Source: Haliea salexigens DSM 19537
GTDB lineage: Bacteria; Pseudomonadota; Gammaproteobacteria; Pseudomonadales; Halieaceae
Assembly: GCF_000423125.1 (NCBI RefSeq)
Contig: NZ_AUHJ01000008.1
Location: 62,001-126,000, forward strand
Length of the DNA stretch: 64,000 bases
Reading direction: 5' to 3'
The position numbers were made by a program, and so were the translations under genes. Numbering within the stretch: position 1 is the stretch's first letter; each line of letters starts with the position of its first letter. The notes beneath the pieces are model-generated. The model was given only the letters and a program-made list of their open reading frames with translations. It did no database searches and was not told the origin of the DNA. Shown piece by piece: positions 25,731 to 35,600 of the stretch.

Positions 25731-26291
25731 TCAGCGAGCAGCGATTGAGCCGCCCACCATATCTGTGACATCAAAAATCGTGTAGGACAGCGTGATGGTG
25801 TGAATGTCGCTGGGCAGGTCCCGGTCGATGATGAACTGCAGCGGCATTTCCGCCGAGCTGTCGCCATCCAGTGGTTGCTGGTTGAAGCAGAAGCACTCTG
25901 TCTTGTGAAAGTAGGCCGCGGCTCGCGACGGCGATACACTGGGAATCGCCTGCGCCACCATCGCCTGTGGCAGCGGGTTGCGTGCGTGGAACACCGTGTC
26001 GTTACTCGCCCCCGGATGTACTTTCATCATGGTCACCGAAGGGCCGAAGTCCCAGGGCATGCCCTCGTTGTTGGTGGCCACGAACTGAATGGTCACCGTA
26101 CGCGACTCATCGACGCCGGCCTGCACCGATGTGTAGGCCTCGCCGTTGGTTTTGCCATTGATGCCGAGCGCATCACAGAGCACGTTGTAGAGTGGCACCA
26201 TGACCACGAATACGAAGGCAAACATGATCACAGCGGTCGACGCCAACTTGACGACAGTATCGACAACCGGGTTACTACTCACTCTCAACAT
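25731..26291 (-). CDS. ctaG: Cytochrome c oxidase assembly protein CtaG/Cox11
   Basis: A 186-residue copper chaperone with one N-terminal helix (residues 15-38, ending before YNVLCDALG) and an immunoglobulin-like periplasmic domain. The copper site ECFCFNQQ is intact, as is the conserved YFHKTECFCF context, and IDRDLPSDIHTITLSYTIFDV closes the fold. Inserts CuB into subunit I, matching its position between coxA and coxC. Confidence 0.95.
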   Translation of the reverse strand: MLRVSSNPVVDTVVKLASTAVIMFAFVFVVMVPLYNVLCDALGINGKTNGEAYTSVQAGVDESRTVTIQFVATNNEGMPWDFGPSVTMMKVHPGASNDTVFHARNPLPQAMVAQAIPSVSPSRAAAYFHKTECFCFNQQPLDGDSSAEMPLQFIIDRDLPSDIHTITLSYTIFDVTDMVGGSIAAR

Positions 26292-26321
26292 GCGACGCTC
26301 CTCAATCCCGACGACAGGCCG

Positions 26322-27884
26322 TTAGCGCACCTGCGGCGGCGTTTCAAAGGTGTGGTAGGGCGCCGGCGTGGCAACCGTCCACTCCAGGCCTTCTGCGCCT
26401 TCCCAGGTTTTCGCTTCACTGGTGGGCTTGCCCGCAACAATGGTGGCAATCACGTTGTACAGGAACAGGATCTGCGAGGCACCGTAGATGAAGGCGCCAA
26501 TGCTGGACATCATGTTGAAGTCAGCAAACTGCAGTGCGTAGTCCGGAATCCGTCGCGGCATACCGGCGAGGCCGACGAAGTGCTGCGGGAAGAACGTGAT
26601 GTTGAAGCCGATGAACGATATCCAGAAGTGGGTCTTGCCCATGGTTTCGTTGTACATGCGGCCACACCACTTGGGCAGCCAGTAGTACACCGCAGCGCTC
26701 ATGGAGAACACCGCACCGGCCACCATCACATAGTGGAAGTGCGCGACCACGAAGTAGCTGTCGTGATACTGGAAGTCCGCGGGCGCAATGGACAGCATGA
26801 GGCCAGTGAAGCCGCCAATGGTGAACAACACCAGGAAGCCCATGCAGAACAGCATCGGGGTTTCGAAGGTCATGGCACCGCGCCACATGGTCGTCACCCA
26901 GTTGAATACCTTCACCCCGGTGGGTACGGCAATCAGCATGGTGGCGTACATGAAGAACAGTTCACCGGCTACCGGCATGCCGACGGTGTACATGTGGTGA
27001 GCCCACACGATAAACGACAGGAAGGCGATGGCGGCGGTGGCGTAGACCATGGAGTCGTAGCCGAACAGGGGCTTGCGGGCAAAGGTCGGGATGATCTGCG
27101 AGACCACACCGAATGCCGGCAGAATAATGATGTACACCTCGGGGTGACCGAAGAACCAGAAAATGTGCTGGAACAGCACCGGGTCACCACCGCCGGCGGC
27201 GGAGAAGAAGCTGGTGCCGAAGTGAATATCCATCAGCATCATGGTCACGGCGCCCGCGAGTACCGGCATCACCGCCACCAGCAGGAATGCAGTGATCAGC
27301 CACGTCCAGACGAACAGCGGCATCTTCATGTAGGTCATGCCGGGGGCACGCATGTTCATCACGGTGGCGATGATGTTGATCGACCCCATGATGGACGACA
27401 GCCCGAGCACGTGAATGGAGAAAATGAAGTAGGTGACCGAAGGCGGCGCATAGGTGGTCGACAACGGCGCGTAGAACGTCCAGCCGAAGTTGGGCGCACC
27501 GCCTTCCATGAACAGCGTTCCCGCCAGAATCAAAAACGCCGGCGGCAGGATCCAGAAGCTCCAGTTGTTCATCCGCGGCAGCGCCATGTCCGGCGCACCG
27601 ATCATCATCGGAATCATCCAGTTGGCGAGGCCGACGAAGGAGGGCATGATCGCCCCGAACACCATCACCAGACCGTGCAGGGTGGTCATCTGGTTGAAAA
27701 AGGCGGGTTCTACCAACTGCATGCCGGGCTGGAACAGCTCGGCACGGATAATCATGGCAAACGCGCCGCCCAGAATGAACATGGAAAACGAGAACCACAG
27801 GTACATGGTTCCGATATCTTTGTGGTTGGTGGTGAACAGCCACCGGCTAAGGCCCTTGGCAGGACCGTGATGATGATCGCCCAT
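26322..27884 (-). CDS. Cytochrome c oxidase subunit I (aa3/caa3 type)
   Basis: A 520-residue, 12-helix heme-copper oxidase core. Landmarks: GHPEVYIIILPAFG (CuB His and the Tyr cross-link, with the proton-channel Glu of A-type enzymes), WAHHMYTVGM (two further CuB histidines) and VVAHFHYVMVAG (heme a/a3 histidines). It reduces O2 to water and pumps protons. ATG 27884 follows GGAGGAG by eight bases; a TTG 15 bases further upstream is the ribosome binding site itself. Sixteen bases after coxB. Confidence 0.97.
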   Translation of the reverse strand: MGDHHHGPAKGLSRWLFTTNHKDIGTMYLWFSFSMFILGGAFAMIIRAELFQPGMQLVEPAFFNQMTTLHGLVMVFGAIMPSFVGLANWMIPMMIGAPDMALPRMNNWSFWILPPAFLILAGTLFMEGGAPNFGWTFYAPLSTTYAPPSVTYFIFSIHVLGLSSIMGSINIIATVMNMRAPGMTYMKMPLFVWTWLITAFLLVAVMPVLAGAVTMMLMDIHFGTSFFSAAGGGDPVLFQHIFWFFGHPEVYIIILPAFGVVSQIIPTFARKPLFGYDSMVYATAAIAFLSFIVWAHHMYTVGMPVAGELFFMYATMLIAVPTGVKVFNWVTTMWRGAMTFETPMLFCMGFLVLFTIGGFTGLMLSIAPADFQYHDSYFVVAHFHYVMVAGAVFSMSAAVYYWLPKWCGRMYNETMGKTHFWISFIGFNITFFPQHFVGLAGMPRRIPDYALQFADFNMMSSIGAFIYGASQILFLYNVIATIVAGKPTSEAKTWEGAEGLEWTVATPAPYHTFETPPQVR

Positions 27885-27899
27885 CGTTAACTCCTCCAA

Positions 27900-29072
27900 T
27901 TAGCCTTTTTTGTGGTTGTACACATCAATGGGCTGCACCATATCACCCATATTGTTGCCAAAAGCGTTGCGCTGATACGTGATCACCGCCGCCATCTCCA
28001 CATCGTTTATCTGCCCACCGAAGGCCTGCATCGCAGAACCCGGCACGCCGTTGATACCAATTTCCAGGTGACCACTGACGTCACCCATGGCGACTGCGCT
28101 GCCGGCAATTGCGGTACCTACACCACCCTCACCGTTGGCACCGTGACAGGCCAGACAGTTGCGCTCGTACACCGCTTTACCGCGGGTCATCAGTTCGTCC
28201 AGCGTGAAGGTCTGTGCCATCAGGTCGCGGATTTCGGCGGCTTCGGCCTTTTTGGTTTCCAACCAGCCGGCGTATTCATCCTTGCTCACAACATTGACGA
28301 CCACCGGCATAAAGCCGTGGTCCTTGCCGCACAACTCGGCACACTGGCCGCGGTAAATGCCCTCGGTGCTGGCGCGGGTCCAGGTTTCATTGATAAAGCC
28401 GGGAATGGCGTCTTTCTTCACCGCCAGCTCAGGGACCCACCAGGAGTGGATAACGTCGTTGGCGGTCACCAGAAAGCGCACCTTGGTATCAACCGGGATC
28501 ACCAGCGGCTCATCCACTTCCAGCAGGTAGTGCTCGCCCTTGTCCGCGGTGTTGTAGATCTCGCCCTGCGGCGTGCGCAGGTTACTGAAGAACGACACAT
28601 TCTCGCCGTTCTCGTCGAGGTATTCGTACTTCCACTTCCACTGGTAACCGGTGATCAGGACGTCCATTTCGGCATCGTCGAAATCGTAGATTTCCAGCAG
28701 GGTCGAGGTGGCGGGTACCGCCATACCAATCAAGATAAGGAAGGGGACGACCGTCCAGGCAATTTCCACCTTGGTGCTCTCGTGGAACGTGGAGGGTGTC
28801 ACGCCGCGCGATTTACGGTGGTAATAAATGGAATAGAACATTACCCCGAAGACCAGCGCGCCGATAATGACGCAGATCCAGAAGATCAGCATGTGCAGGT
28901 CGTAAATGCTCTGGCCGATTTCGGTGGCGCCGGGTGCCATATTCACCTGGTTTACCTTGTCACCCGCAGCTGCAGCACCGGCACTTGCCAGGCCAAGCAG
29001 CATGAGCACAGGACCAAGCGCCAGCTCACGCAGTCTGTTCGCTTTCAACAACATTTCCCGTGTCTCCCTCAT
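27900..29072 (-). CDS. Cytochrome c oxidase subunit II with fused cytochrome c domain (caa3 type)
   Basis: A 390-residue protein: signal peptide (to about residue 33), two membrane helices (about 65-130), a CuA cupredoxin domain with YRGQCAELCGKDHGFMPV (both Cys, His and Met ligands) and a C-terminal monoheme cytochrome c domain with CLACHG and a Met ligand candidate near AMQAFGGQ. The fused cytochrome makes this a caa3-type oxidase that can take electrons directly from membrane or small cytochromes. Start at ATG 29072 (MRETREMLL) with GGAGAG nine bases upstream; ATG at 29057 is an alternative. Confidence 0.95.
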   Translation of the reverse strand: MRETREMLLKANRLRELALGPVLMLLGLASAGAAAAGDKVNQVNMAPGATEIGQSIYDLHMLIFWICVIIGALVFGVMFYSIYYHRKSRGVTPSTFHESTKVEIAWTVVPFLILIGMAVPATSTLLEIYDFDDAEMDVLITGYQWKWKYEYLDENGENVSFFSNLRTPQGEIYNTADKGEHYLLEVDEPLVIPVDTKVRFLVTANDVIHSWWVPELAVKKDAIPGFINETWTRASTEGIYRGQCAELCGKDHGFMPVVVNVVSKDEYAGWLETKKAEAAEIRDLMAQTFTLDELMTRGKAVYERNCLACHGANGEGGVGTAIAGSAVAMGDVSGHLEIGINGVPGSAMQAFGGQINDVEMAAVITYQRNAFGNNMGDMVQPIDVYNHKKG

Positions 29073-29374
29073 TTTCACAATCTCTCCCCCAGCCGGTGGA
29101 GCACTACTTTCTTCCTGCAGACACGCCGTGCAGCGTGCTTTCCAAGCGACCACAGGCACGTTGCGCCAGGGGGCCGCAGCCCTTCATCAGGGGAAGGGAG
29201 GAGTGGGGTAGATGCTTGTTCCAGCCAATTTTCAAGCCCCTGCGACCAAGTGCCGCATCTCGAGCCGCCGCGATTATAGCGAAACTCTTGAGCAAAAAAT
29301 ACTAAGATGCTGATTTTGTGAGGGTTTGCCGACTGCCCGTGAAGACGGCGCCGGGAGCCGCCAGAGCGCTAGAT
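29073..29374. other. Divergent control region between coxB and the MATE gene
   Basis: About 300 bases. On the minus strand a perfect TATAAT at 29278-29273 can serve as -10 for coxB; the -35 at 17 bases is poor (TATTTT). This implies a leader of roughly 195 nt before the coxB ATG, containing C-rich and G-rich stretches but no leader peptide or known riboswitch that I can recognise. For the plus-strand gene no clear promoter is seen. Confidence 0.45.
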
Positions 29375-30700
29375 ATGGGTACCGCGACATCGCTTGACCA
29401 CAAAATATGGCAAATCGCCTGGCCGGCAATTCTGTCCAACATTTCCATTCCCCTGCTCGGGTTGGTCGATGCAGGCATACTGGGGCACCTGGACGACACG
29501 CGTTATCTCGGTGCCGTGGCCATCGGCAGCGCGCTGCTCTCCTTCCTTTACTGGGGTTTCAGCTTCCTGCGCATGGGTACAACCGGGCGCGTCGCCCGCG
29601 CGCTGGGTGCCGGCAGCGAGGCGCAAGCCAGCCTGGAGCTCTACCGCGCCAGCGTGCTCGCCCTGGCGCTGGCGGGGCTGGTCTGGCTGCTGCACCCGCT
29701 CTGGTTGCATGCGGGGCTGGCACTGATGGCGCCGGACGCCACGCTGCTGCCCCTGGCGGACAGCTATGCCCGTATCCGTATCATCAGTGCGCCGGCGGTG
29801 CTGGTAACCTATGCCATCATCGGCTGGTTCATCGGCCACGGTGATACCCGCTGGCCCATGTGGGTGCTGATCGTCACCAATCTGACCAATATCGCACTGG
29901 ATGTCCTGTTCGTGGTCGGCCTGGGCTGGGCCAGCGACGGCGCCGCGCTGGCCACCGTGCTCGCCGAATACACGGGGCTAGGCCTCGCACTGCTTGCGGT
30001 GCGCCGACGCCTCGCGCCTGCTGCGGCGCCGGGGCGAGGAGAACTGCTGGACGTGCGCGCCTATGTTTCCCTGATGCGCAGCAACAGTCATCTCTTCGTG
30101 CGCACCATTACCCTGCTCGCGGCCTTTGCCTTTTTCACCAGCATGGGGGAAAAGCTGGGTACAGCCACGCTGGCCGCCAACGCGCTGCTGATGCAATTGC
30201 TCCTGCTGACCTCCTATGCCCTTGATGGCTTCGCCTACGCCGCGGAGAGTCTGGCGGGAAATCGCGCGGGGGCCAAGGACCCGCGGGGGTTCTATCAGGT
30301 AGTACGCCGCTGCGGCCTGTGGTGTGCCGGCTCCGCACTGGCCCTGAGCATCGCGTTTCTGATCGTGCAACTACCCCTGTTCCGGCTGCTGACCAGCCTG
30401 CCGGATGTACTGCGGGTGCTGGACCAGCACCGACTGTGGCTGGTGCTACTGCCCCTGGTTGCGGCGCCCACCTACCTGCTGGACGGCGTGTTTATCGGTA
30501 CCGGCGAAACACGGCCCATGATGCGCACCATGCTCGCCAGCGCCCTGCTGGTCTACCTGCCGGCCTGGTATGTCACCCAACCCTGGGGCAACCACGGCCT
30601 GTGGCTCGCATTCACCCTGTTCAATGCCGCGCGGGGCCTTACCCTGTACGGCAGCTACCGACGCCTGTCGGCAGGCGGTGGCTGGTTCCGATGCGACTGA
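29375..30700 (+). CDS. MATE family efflux transporter, DinF-like
   Basis: A 441-residue, 12-helix exporter. The opening HKIWQIAWPAILSNISIPLLGLVDAGILGHL is the conserved MATE helix 1 motif (PAILSN...GLVD), and the order plus GFAYAAESLAGN in the second half (cf. GxxxAxxxLxG) fits the DinF branch, which exchanges Na+ or H+ for toxic compounds. ATG 29375 fits the length of DinF; the frame is open back to 29318 with a GTG at 29339. Monocistronic, 64 bases before a P450 gene. Confidence 0.9.
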   Translation: MGTATSLDHKIWQIAWPAILSNISIPLLGLVDAGILGHLDDTRYLGAVAIGSALLSFLYWGFSFLRMGTTGRVARALGAGSEAQASLELYRASVLALALAGLVWLLHPLWLHAGLALMAPDATLLPLADSYARIRIISAPAVLVTYAIIGWFIGHGDTRWPMWVLIVTNLTNIALDVLFVVGLGWASDGAALATVLAEYTGLGLALLAVRRRLAPAAAPGRGELLDVRAYVSLMRSNSHLFVRTITLLAAFAFFTSMGEKLGTATLAANALLMQLLLLTSYALDGFAYAAESLAGNRAGAKDPRGFYQVVRRCGLWCAGSALALSIAFLIVQLPLFRLLTSLPDVLRVLDQHRLWLVLLPLVAAPTYLLDGVFIGTGETRPMMRTMLASALLVYLPAWYVTQPWGNHGLWLAFTLFNAARGLTLYGSYRRLSAGGGWFRCD

Positions 30701-30764
30701 ACCTACAGGTGTATGCTAGTCTCCGCGTGATTGCGCCCTTGAGACATAAAAACGAGTAACCACC

Positions 30765-31988
30765 ATGACCTCCTGCCCATACCGCGACCGCCTGCTGCAT
30801 CTCGACAATTTCGCAGAGGGCACACCGCGAGAAGCAATCGCCGCACTGCGCCGGGAGCACCGCGTTGTATGGCAGGAGGACGAGCACGCAGCGGGGGGGC
30901 ACTGGCTGGTGCTGCACAAAGCCGACATCGACACGGTGCTGCGCGATCCGGCGACATTTTCCAGCAGCTTCGGCCCGCTGCTGGAGGATTTTCCCGAGGA
31001 GCTTCTGGCACTGCAGCGCCAGGCGATGACCTTCCTCGATCCGCCGGAACACCGCTCACGCCGTGCCCTGGTCGACTACGCCTTTCGGCCCGGTGTGCTT
31101 GAGGCGCGCCGCGACATGATGCAGGCGAAAGTGACTGCCATCATCGACAACATCATCGATCGCGGCGAGTGTGAATTTGTCAGCGAGGTGGCCATGCACC
31201 TGCCGGTACACGTGATGTTCACTCTGCTTGGCGTGCCGGAAGCGGATTACGCTTACCTGGTCCCCACGATCAACGCTGTAACCCTGGCCAACGATCCGGA
31301 CTACGCGGGCAGTCGCGAGGAGGGCTGGACCGCGTCGGCGCAGATGGTGGCGTGGGCGGCAGCCTTTGCCGCCACGCGCCGCGGACAACCGGGCAATGAT
31401 ATGACCAGTGAGCTGCTCGCAGCGGACATCGACGGGCGCAGTCTCAGCGATGAAGAGTACGGCGTGATTTTTCAGGGCCTCATGATCGGCGGTACGGAAA
31501 CGACACGCAACACGCTGTCGTGGCTCATACGTGAGCTCATCCGTCACCCCGAGCAGCTGGCCTTGCTGCGCGCGGACCCAACACTGATACCGGCGGCAGT
31601 CGAGGAAATACTGCGCTACCGCAATACCGTGGTCTACACCCGGCGCACCGCCATGCGCGATGTCGAGCTGGCCGGCCAGCACATTGCCCAGGGCGGCAAG
31701 GTCGTATGCCTGCTGGCATCAGTAAACCGAGACCCGGACTGCTTTGACCAACCGGATACCTTCGACATCACCCGCGACCCGGCACAAACCCGGCGCGCCA
31801 TGCGCACCTTTGGCTTCGGGGTGCACGTCTGCCCCGGGCAGCATCAGGCGCGCCTGAATCTGGAAATGATGACGCGGGAAATTCTCGCGCGCATGGGTGA
31901 CCTCAGGTTACTCGAAGAGCCCACGCACTTCCGCTCCAACTTCATGGACGGCTTCAAGCGCATGCCCCTGGGCTTCAGCAAACTGTAG
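30765..31988 (+). CDS. Cytochrome P450
   Basis: A 407-residue soluble bacterial P450. The heme loop FGFGVHVCPGQ contains the Cys thiolate ligand; the I-helix GLMIGGTETTRNTL carries the acid/alcohol-poor but canonical G-G-T-E-T-T oxygen-activation motif; the K-helix ExxR is EEILRYR. Monooxygenase; substrate not predictable, though the FLDPPEHRSRRALV and NRDPDCFDQP stretches match families acting on terpenoid or steroid-like molecules. No ferredoxin or ferredoxin reductase gene is adjacent, so redox partners must be elsewhere. Confidence 0.94.
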   Translation: MTSCPYRDRLLHLDNFAEGTPREAIAALRREHRVVWQEDEHAAGGHWLVLHKADIDTVLRDPATFSSSFGPLLEDFPEELLALQRQAMTFLDPPEHRSRRALVDYAFRPGVLEARRDMMQAKVTAIIDNIIDRGECEFVSEVAMHLPVHVMFTLLGVPEADYAYLVPTINAVTLANDPDYAGSREEGWTASAQMVAWAAAFAATRRGQPGNDMTSELLAADIDGRSLSDEEYGVIFQGLMIGGTETTRNTLSWLIRELIRHPEQLALLRADPTLIPAAVEEILRYRNTVVYTRRTAMRDVELAGQHIAQGGKVVCLLASVNRDPDCFDQPDTFDITRDPAQTRRAMRTFGFGVHVCPGQHQARLNLEMMTREILARMGDLRLLEEPTHFRSNFMDGFKRMPLGFSKL

Positions 31989-32036
31989 CGGTCGTTCCCG
32001 CCGACAGGCCCCTGTGGCGCAAACACGGCGCGGGGT

Positions 32037-33047
32037 TCAACGGTAACTGGCGAAGCCAAACGCGGCGCGATAGCCAAACAGCGCCTGGCTGCCCCCGGTG
32101 TGCAGAAACACCACGTTGTCATCCGCGGCGTAACGGCCCTGACGCACCAGGTCAATGAGGCCCGCCATGCCCTTGCCGGTATACACCGGGTCGAGCAGGA
32201 TGCCCTCCAGTTCCGCGAGCAGCGCAATCGCCTCCAGGGTACCCTCCGCGGGAATGCCATAACCGGCGCCCACATAGGCGCAGTTCACCTGCACATCTCC
32301 GGCCGTCACGGTTTCCCCCAGGCCCATCAGGGCCGTTGTCTGGTTGGCCAGCGCGAGTACATTGCGGTGCTGGGTGGCCTCCGGCGCCCGCACCCCGATG
32401 CCCAGCACCGGAATGCCGCTATTGCTGGCGACCATGCCGGCCACCAGCCCCGCCTGGGTCCCGGCACTGCCCGTGCCATGCACCAGTTCACGCACCTGTA
32501 AACTGCGCTCATTGGCCTGAACCAGCAACTCCAGAGCGGCGTTCACATAGCCCAGTGCGCCGATCGCATTGGAGCCGCCGCCCGGAATCACGTAGGGCCG
32601 GGCTCCCTCTGCCTGCAGGCGTTGTGACTCGGCGGCCATCGCGGCATTCATATCGGTGCCGCCCGGGTGCAGGGCAAGGTGCGCGCCGAACAGCTCGTTC
32701 AGCAGTACGTTGCCGTTGTAGTTGTAGTCGGGATCTTCGCTGGCAGTGCGATCCTCCAGCAGAATGTGGCAGGCCAGCCCCAGCCGGGCGGCAATCGCCG
32801 CGGTCTGGCGCGCATGGTTGGACTGGGTGGCACCCTGGGTAATCACGGTATCCGCTCCCTGCGCCTGCGCATCCGCCAGCAAAAACTCCAGTTTGCGCGT
32901 CTTGTTGCCGCCGCCGGCCAGACCGGTGCAGTCATCACGTTTGATCCAGAGACGAGGGCCACCAAGGTGTGCACTCAGGCGCTCCAGCGGCTCCAGCGGT
33001 GTGGGCAGGTGTGCAAAATGCAGTCGCGGAAAGCGGGACAAATGCAT
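32037..33047 (-). CDS. D-cysteine desulfhydrase / ACC deaminase family PLP enzyme
   Basis: A 336-residue fold-type II PLP enzyme. PLP Lys in [28 protein letters not shown] is the substrate/carboxylate loop of the DcyD-ACC deaminase group; [14 protein letters not shown] is the phosphate cup. The group includes D-cysteine desulfhydrase (D-Cys to pyruvate, H2S, NH3) and 1-aminocyclopropane-1-carboxylate deaminase. ATG 33047 (MHLSRFPRL) matches family starts; the frame runs 81 codons upstream without support. The active-site residues that distinguish the two activities cannot be mapped reliably by eye, so DcyD is only the more likely option. Confidence 0.85.
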   Translation of the reverse strand: MHLSRFPRLHFAHLPTPLEPLERLSAHLGGPRLWIKRDDCTGLAGGGNKTRKLEFLLADAQAQGADTVITQGATQSNHARQTAAIAARLGLACHILLEDRTASEDPDYNYNGNVLLNELFGAHLALHPGGTDMNAAMAAESQRLQAEGARPYVIPGGGSNAIGALGYVNAALELLVQANERSLQVRELVHGTGSAGTQAGLVAGMVASNSGIPVLGIGVRAPEATQHRNVLALANQTTALMGLGETVTAGDVQVNCAYVGAGYGIPAEGTLEAIALLAELEGILLDPVYTGKGMAGLIDLVRQGRYAADDNVVFLHTGGSQALFGYRAAFGFASYR

Positions 33048-33177
33048 GGCTATGGGTCCAGTAGGAAAACGTATCGGCGATATTAAACGGGCTTGTGCGC
33101 AAGCGCCAATGAGCTGCGATACCCTCCAGTACACCACGCTGTCCACCACAGGACAATATCCGCGCCCGGGCGCTGCT

Positions 33178-33193
33178 GCACTCCACGGAGTGC
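33178..33193. repeat. 16-base inverted repeat upstream of the TonB receptor promoter
   Basis: GCACTCC-AC-GGAGTGC, seven-base perfect arms with a two-base centre. Its end touches the -35 position of the extended -10 promoter for the downstream receptor gene, the usual place of an operator. Confidence 0.6.
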
Positions 33194-33212
33194 GCCATAT
33201 TTCGCTGCGGTC

Positions 33213-33221
33213 TGCTATTAT
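33213..33221 (+). promoter_or_regulatory. Extended -10 promoter for the TonB-dependent receptor
   Basis: TGCTATTAT: a TATTAT hexamer (33216-33221) with the TGn extension that compensates for the weak -35. It is 54 bases before the receptor ATG at 33275. Confidence 0.5.
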
Positions 33222-33274
33222 CCGCGGCAGCAGATCACAACAATTCCCTTTGTCCAGATAACAAGGTACGCCCC

Positions 33275-35569
33275 ATGCTACAAACCGCATTCAAACCCCG
33301 CCTGACATTTGCCGCACTGCTCGTGCTTTCAGTCAACGCCACCGCACAAGGTGTCGGTATGCTGGAGGAAGTGGTGGTTACCGCGCAAAAGCGCACCGAG
33401 AGCCTTACCGATGTACCCATTTCCATTGCGGTCATGAGCAGCGAAGCGCTGCAGAAAACCGGTGTGCGCCAGGTGCGTGAGCTGGCTGAGTTCATCCCCA
33501 ACATGAGCATTTCCGGCGGCAACGACAGCGCGACCGCGGTGCGCATCCGCGGCGTGGGTGCAAACACGCGCAATATCGGTTTCGACACCCGTGCCGGCGT
33601 CTACGTGGACGGCGTGTATATGGGGCAGTCGCCGGCACAGAACATCGAGATTCTCGACCTCGAACGCGTGGAGGTGGCGCGCGGTCCGCAGGGCACACTG
33701 TTCGGCAAGAACACGGTGGCGGGCGCCATCAGCATGGTCACCAAGAAGCCGACCCAGGAGCAGGAGCTTCTGGTCACCGGGGAAATGGGCAACTACGACT
33801 CCTATCGCGTCTCCGCCATCGCCAACCTGCCGCTGGGCGAAAATGCGGCGGCGCGCTTCTCCGTGGTCGATCACAATCGCGACGGCTTCATCACCAACGT
33901 TACCACCGGCACGCAGCACAACGAGCGCGACGGCACTGCGGTGCGTGGGCAGTTTGCCTTCGGTGGCGAACACTACGACGTCAACATCGCCGGCGACTAT
34001 CTGGAATCGGACCGCGTATCCTCCTGGGGTGTGGCCATCTCCGATTGGTCGGGCAGTGTACCGAATACCGTATCGCCCAATGATTTCCGCATCGACAACA
34101 ACATCGACAACTCGGAAGAGCGGGAGATCTGGGGTGTATCGGCCACGGTCAACGTTGACCTGGGCAGCGATTACCGCCTGACCTCGATTACCGCCTACCG
34201 CGATACCTGGGTTGACCGCGGCCAGGATACCGACCACTCTTTTCTGAATCTGCTGCGGGTGGAGTACCCGGATGCCTATGAGCAGACCACACAGGAGTTT
34301 CAGATTTTCTCACCCGACAGTGGTCGCCTGAAGTACGTTGCCGGCCTCTACCTCTATGATGAACAGGCCAGTTCGTCGCGTCGCGCCATTATCGGTGACG
34401 AAATCGGCATCGTGTTCGAGGGCCTGGCACCGCCACTGGCGCCTTTCGGCGCGCAATTTGACGGCGCGGGCGTGGGCACCTTCGCCGACGTAGACACGCG
34501 CAGCTATGCGGTGTACCTGAACGGCACCTACGACCTCACCGAGCGGCTGACACTTGGCTTCGGTGCGCGCTACACCGAAGAGACACGCGAGGTGGATTTT
34601 GACCTGATCGGCGATATCGTCGACCTCGGCTTCCTGCAGGTGCCCGGCGCCGCCATCTTTGGCGTTGCGGTGGGCCCCGTGGTCGGTGACCAGACCGTTG
34701 CCAACTTCCAGGACGAAAACGACTACGACGACTTCTCACCGATGATCAGCCTGAGCTACGCCCTCGGTGATGACAGCAACATCTACCTGAAGTATTCCGA
34801 GGCCTTCAAGAGCGGGGGCTACAACGTGGACTTTGTCACCACCAGCGCGCTCACCGACGGTATCGATTTCGATCAGGAAACCGTCGAGGCCTGGGAGATC
34901 GGCCTCAAGGGCACCGCCATGGAGAACCGCCTGCGCTACAACCTGGTGGCGTTCCAGATGGACTTCGAGGACTACCAGTTGAACCAGTTCGTGCAGCTGG
35001 ACAACGCCACTTCCGCCATCACTATCCGCAATGCTGCGGAAGTGCGCTCGCGGGGTGTGGAAGCGGAGCTGACCTATTTCCCCAGCAACAGCCTGATGCT
35101 GCAGGGTGCGCTGGGCTACAACGACGCCGAGTTCGAATCTTTCCCCGGTGGCTCAAGCGCACGCAACCCGGCCGGCATCGGTGCCGACCTGGCGGGCAAC
35201 AAGCTGCCTGACGCGCCGGAGCTGACCGCGGCCTTCGCCATCCAGCATAACCTGGCGCTGCCAGACCTGGGTGCCGAGTTCGTTACCCGCGTGGACTGGA
35301 CCTACACCGACAGCTTCTACGCCACCGAGGACAACGTCTCCTTCGCGCGCCCGGGCAGCAGCCTGGTGTGGGGTGAGATCGACAGTTACTCGCTGCTCAA
35401 TGGCCGCATCGGCATTGAGGCGGACACCTGGTCCGTGTTCCTGTGGGGCCGCAACATCCTGGACGAAGGCTACGAGGAAACCTGGACGTCTGACTTCCTG
35501 GGCACCGTCGGCCGCTTCCCCGGCGACCCACGCACCGTCGGTGTTGAGGTCTCCTACCGCTTCCTCTAA
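33275..35569 (+). CDS. TonB-dependent outer-membrane receptor
   Basis: A 764-residue receptor with signal peptide (residues 1-25, ending ATAQ). The TonB box region [21 protein letters not shown] is followed by the plug domain (about 45-155: [32 protein letters not shown]) and a 22-strand beta barrel ending YRFL with terminal Leu/aromatic pattern. [10 protein letters not shown]...DVPI is typical of the large receptor expansion of marine gammaproteobacteria and alphaproteobacteria that import complex organics as well as siderophores. Ligand unknown. AAGGT serves as ribosome binding site. No adjacent TonB or transporter genes. Confidence 0.94.
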   Translation: MLQTAFKPRLTFAALLVLSVNATAQGVGMLEEVVVTAQKRTESLTDVPISIAVMSSEALQKTGVRQVRELAEFIPNMSISGGNDSATAVRIRGVGANTRNIGFDTRAGVYVDGVYMGQSPAQNIEILDLERVEVARGPQGTLFGKNTVAGAISMVTKKPTQEQELLVTGEMGNYDSYRVSAIANLPLGENAAARFSVVDHNRDGFITNVTTGTQHNERDGTAVRGQFAFGGEHYDVNIAGDYLESDRVSSWGVAISDWSGSVPNTVSPNDFRIDNNIDNSEEREIWGVSATVNVDLGSDYRLTSITAYRDTWVDRGQDTDHSFLNLLRVEYPDAYEQTTQEFQIFSPDSGRLKYVAGLYLYDEQASSSRRAIIGDEIGIVFEGLAPPLAPFGAQFDGAGVGTFADVDTRSYAVYLNGTYDLTERLTLGFGARYTEETREVDFDLIGDIVDLGFLQVPGAAIFGVAVGPVVGDQTVANFQDENDYDDFSPMISLSYALGDDSNIYLKYSEAFKSGGYNVDFVTTSALTDGIDFDQETVEAWEIGLKGTAMENRLRYNLVAFQMDFEDYQLNQFVQLDNATSAITIRNAAEVRSRGVEAELTYFPSNSLMLQGALGYNDAEFESFPGGSSARNPAGIGADLAGNKLPDAPELTAAFAIQHNLALPDLGAEFVTRVDWTYTDSFYATEDNVSFARPGSSLVWGEIDSYSLLNGRIGIEADTWSVFLWGRNILDEGYEETWTSDFLGTVGRFPGDPRTVGVEVSYRFL

Positions 35570-35577
35570 ACCTTCGC

Positions 35578-35600
35578 GGGCAGGCTCACTCCTGCCCTTT
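35578..35600 (+). terminator. Hairpin terminator after the TonB receptor
   Basis: GGGCAGG-CTCACT-CCTGCCC followed by TTTG nine bases past the stop codon. The stem is good, the T-run short. It overlaps the 3' end of the convergent yheV-like gene. Confidence 0.6.

Noticed and set aside
25800-27890. Long plus-strand open frame of 696 codons opposite coxA and ctaG
   Set aside because: It is antisense to unmistakable oxidase genes, its product is His/Arg/Gly-rich low-complexity sequence, and GC-rich DNA produces such shadow frames routinely. The same holds for 55251-57713 (+), opposite the kinase, and 6355-8154 (-), opposite the symporter.
27885-27899. Upstream TTG start for cytochrome oxidase subunit I
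   Set aside because: Its codons are the GGAGGAG Shine-Dalgarno sequence of the ATG at 27884, so the extra five residues are not translated.
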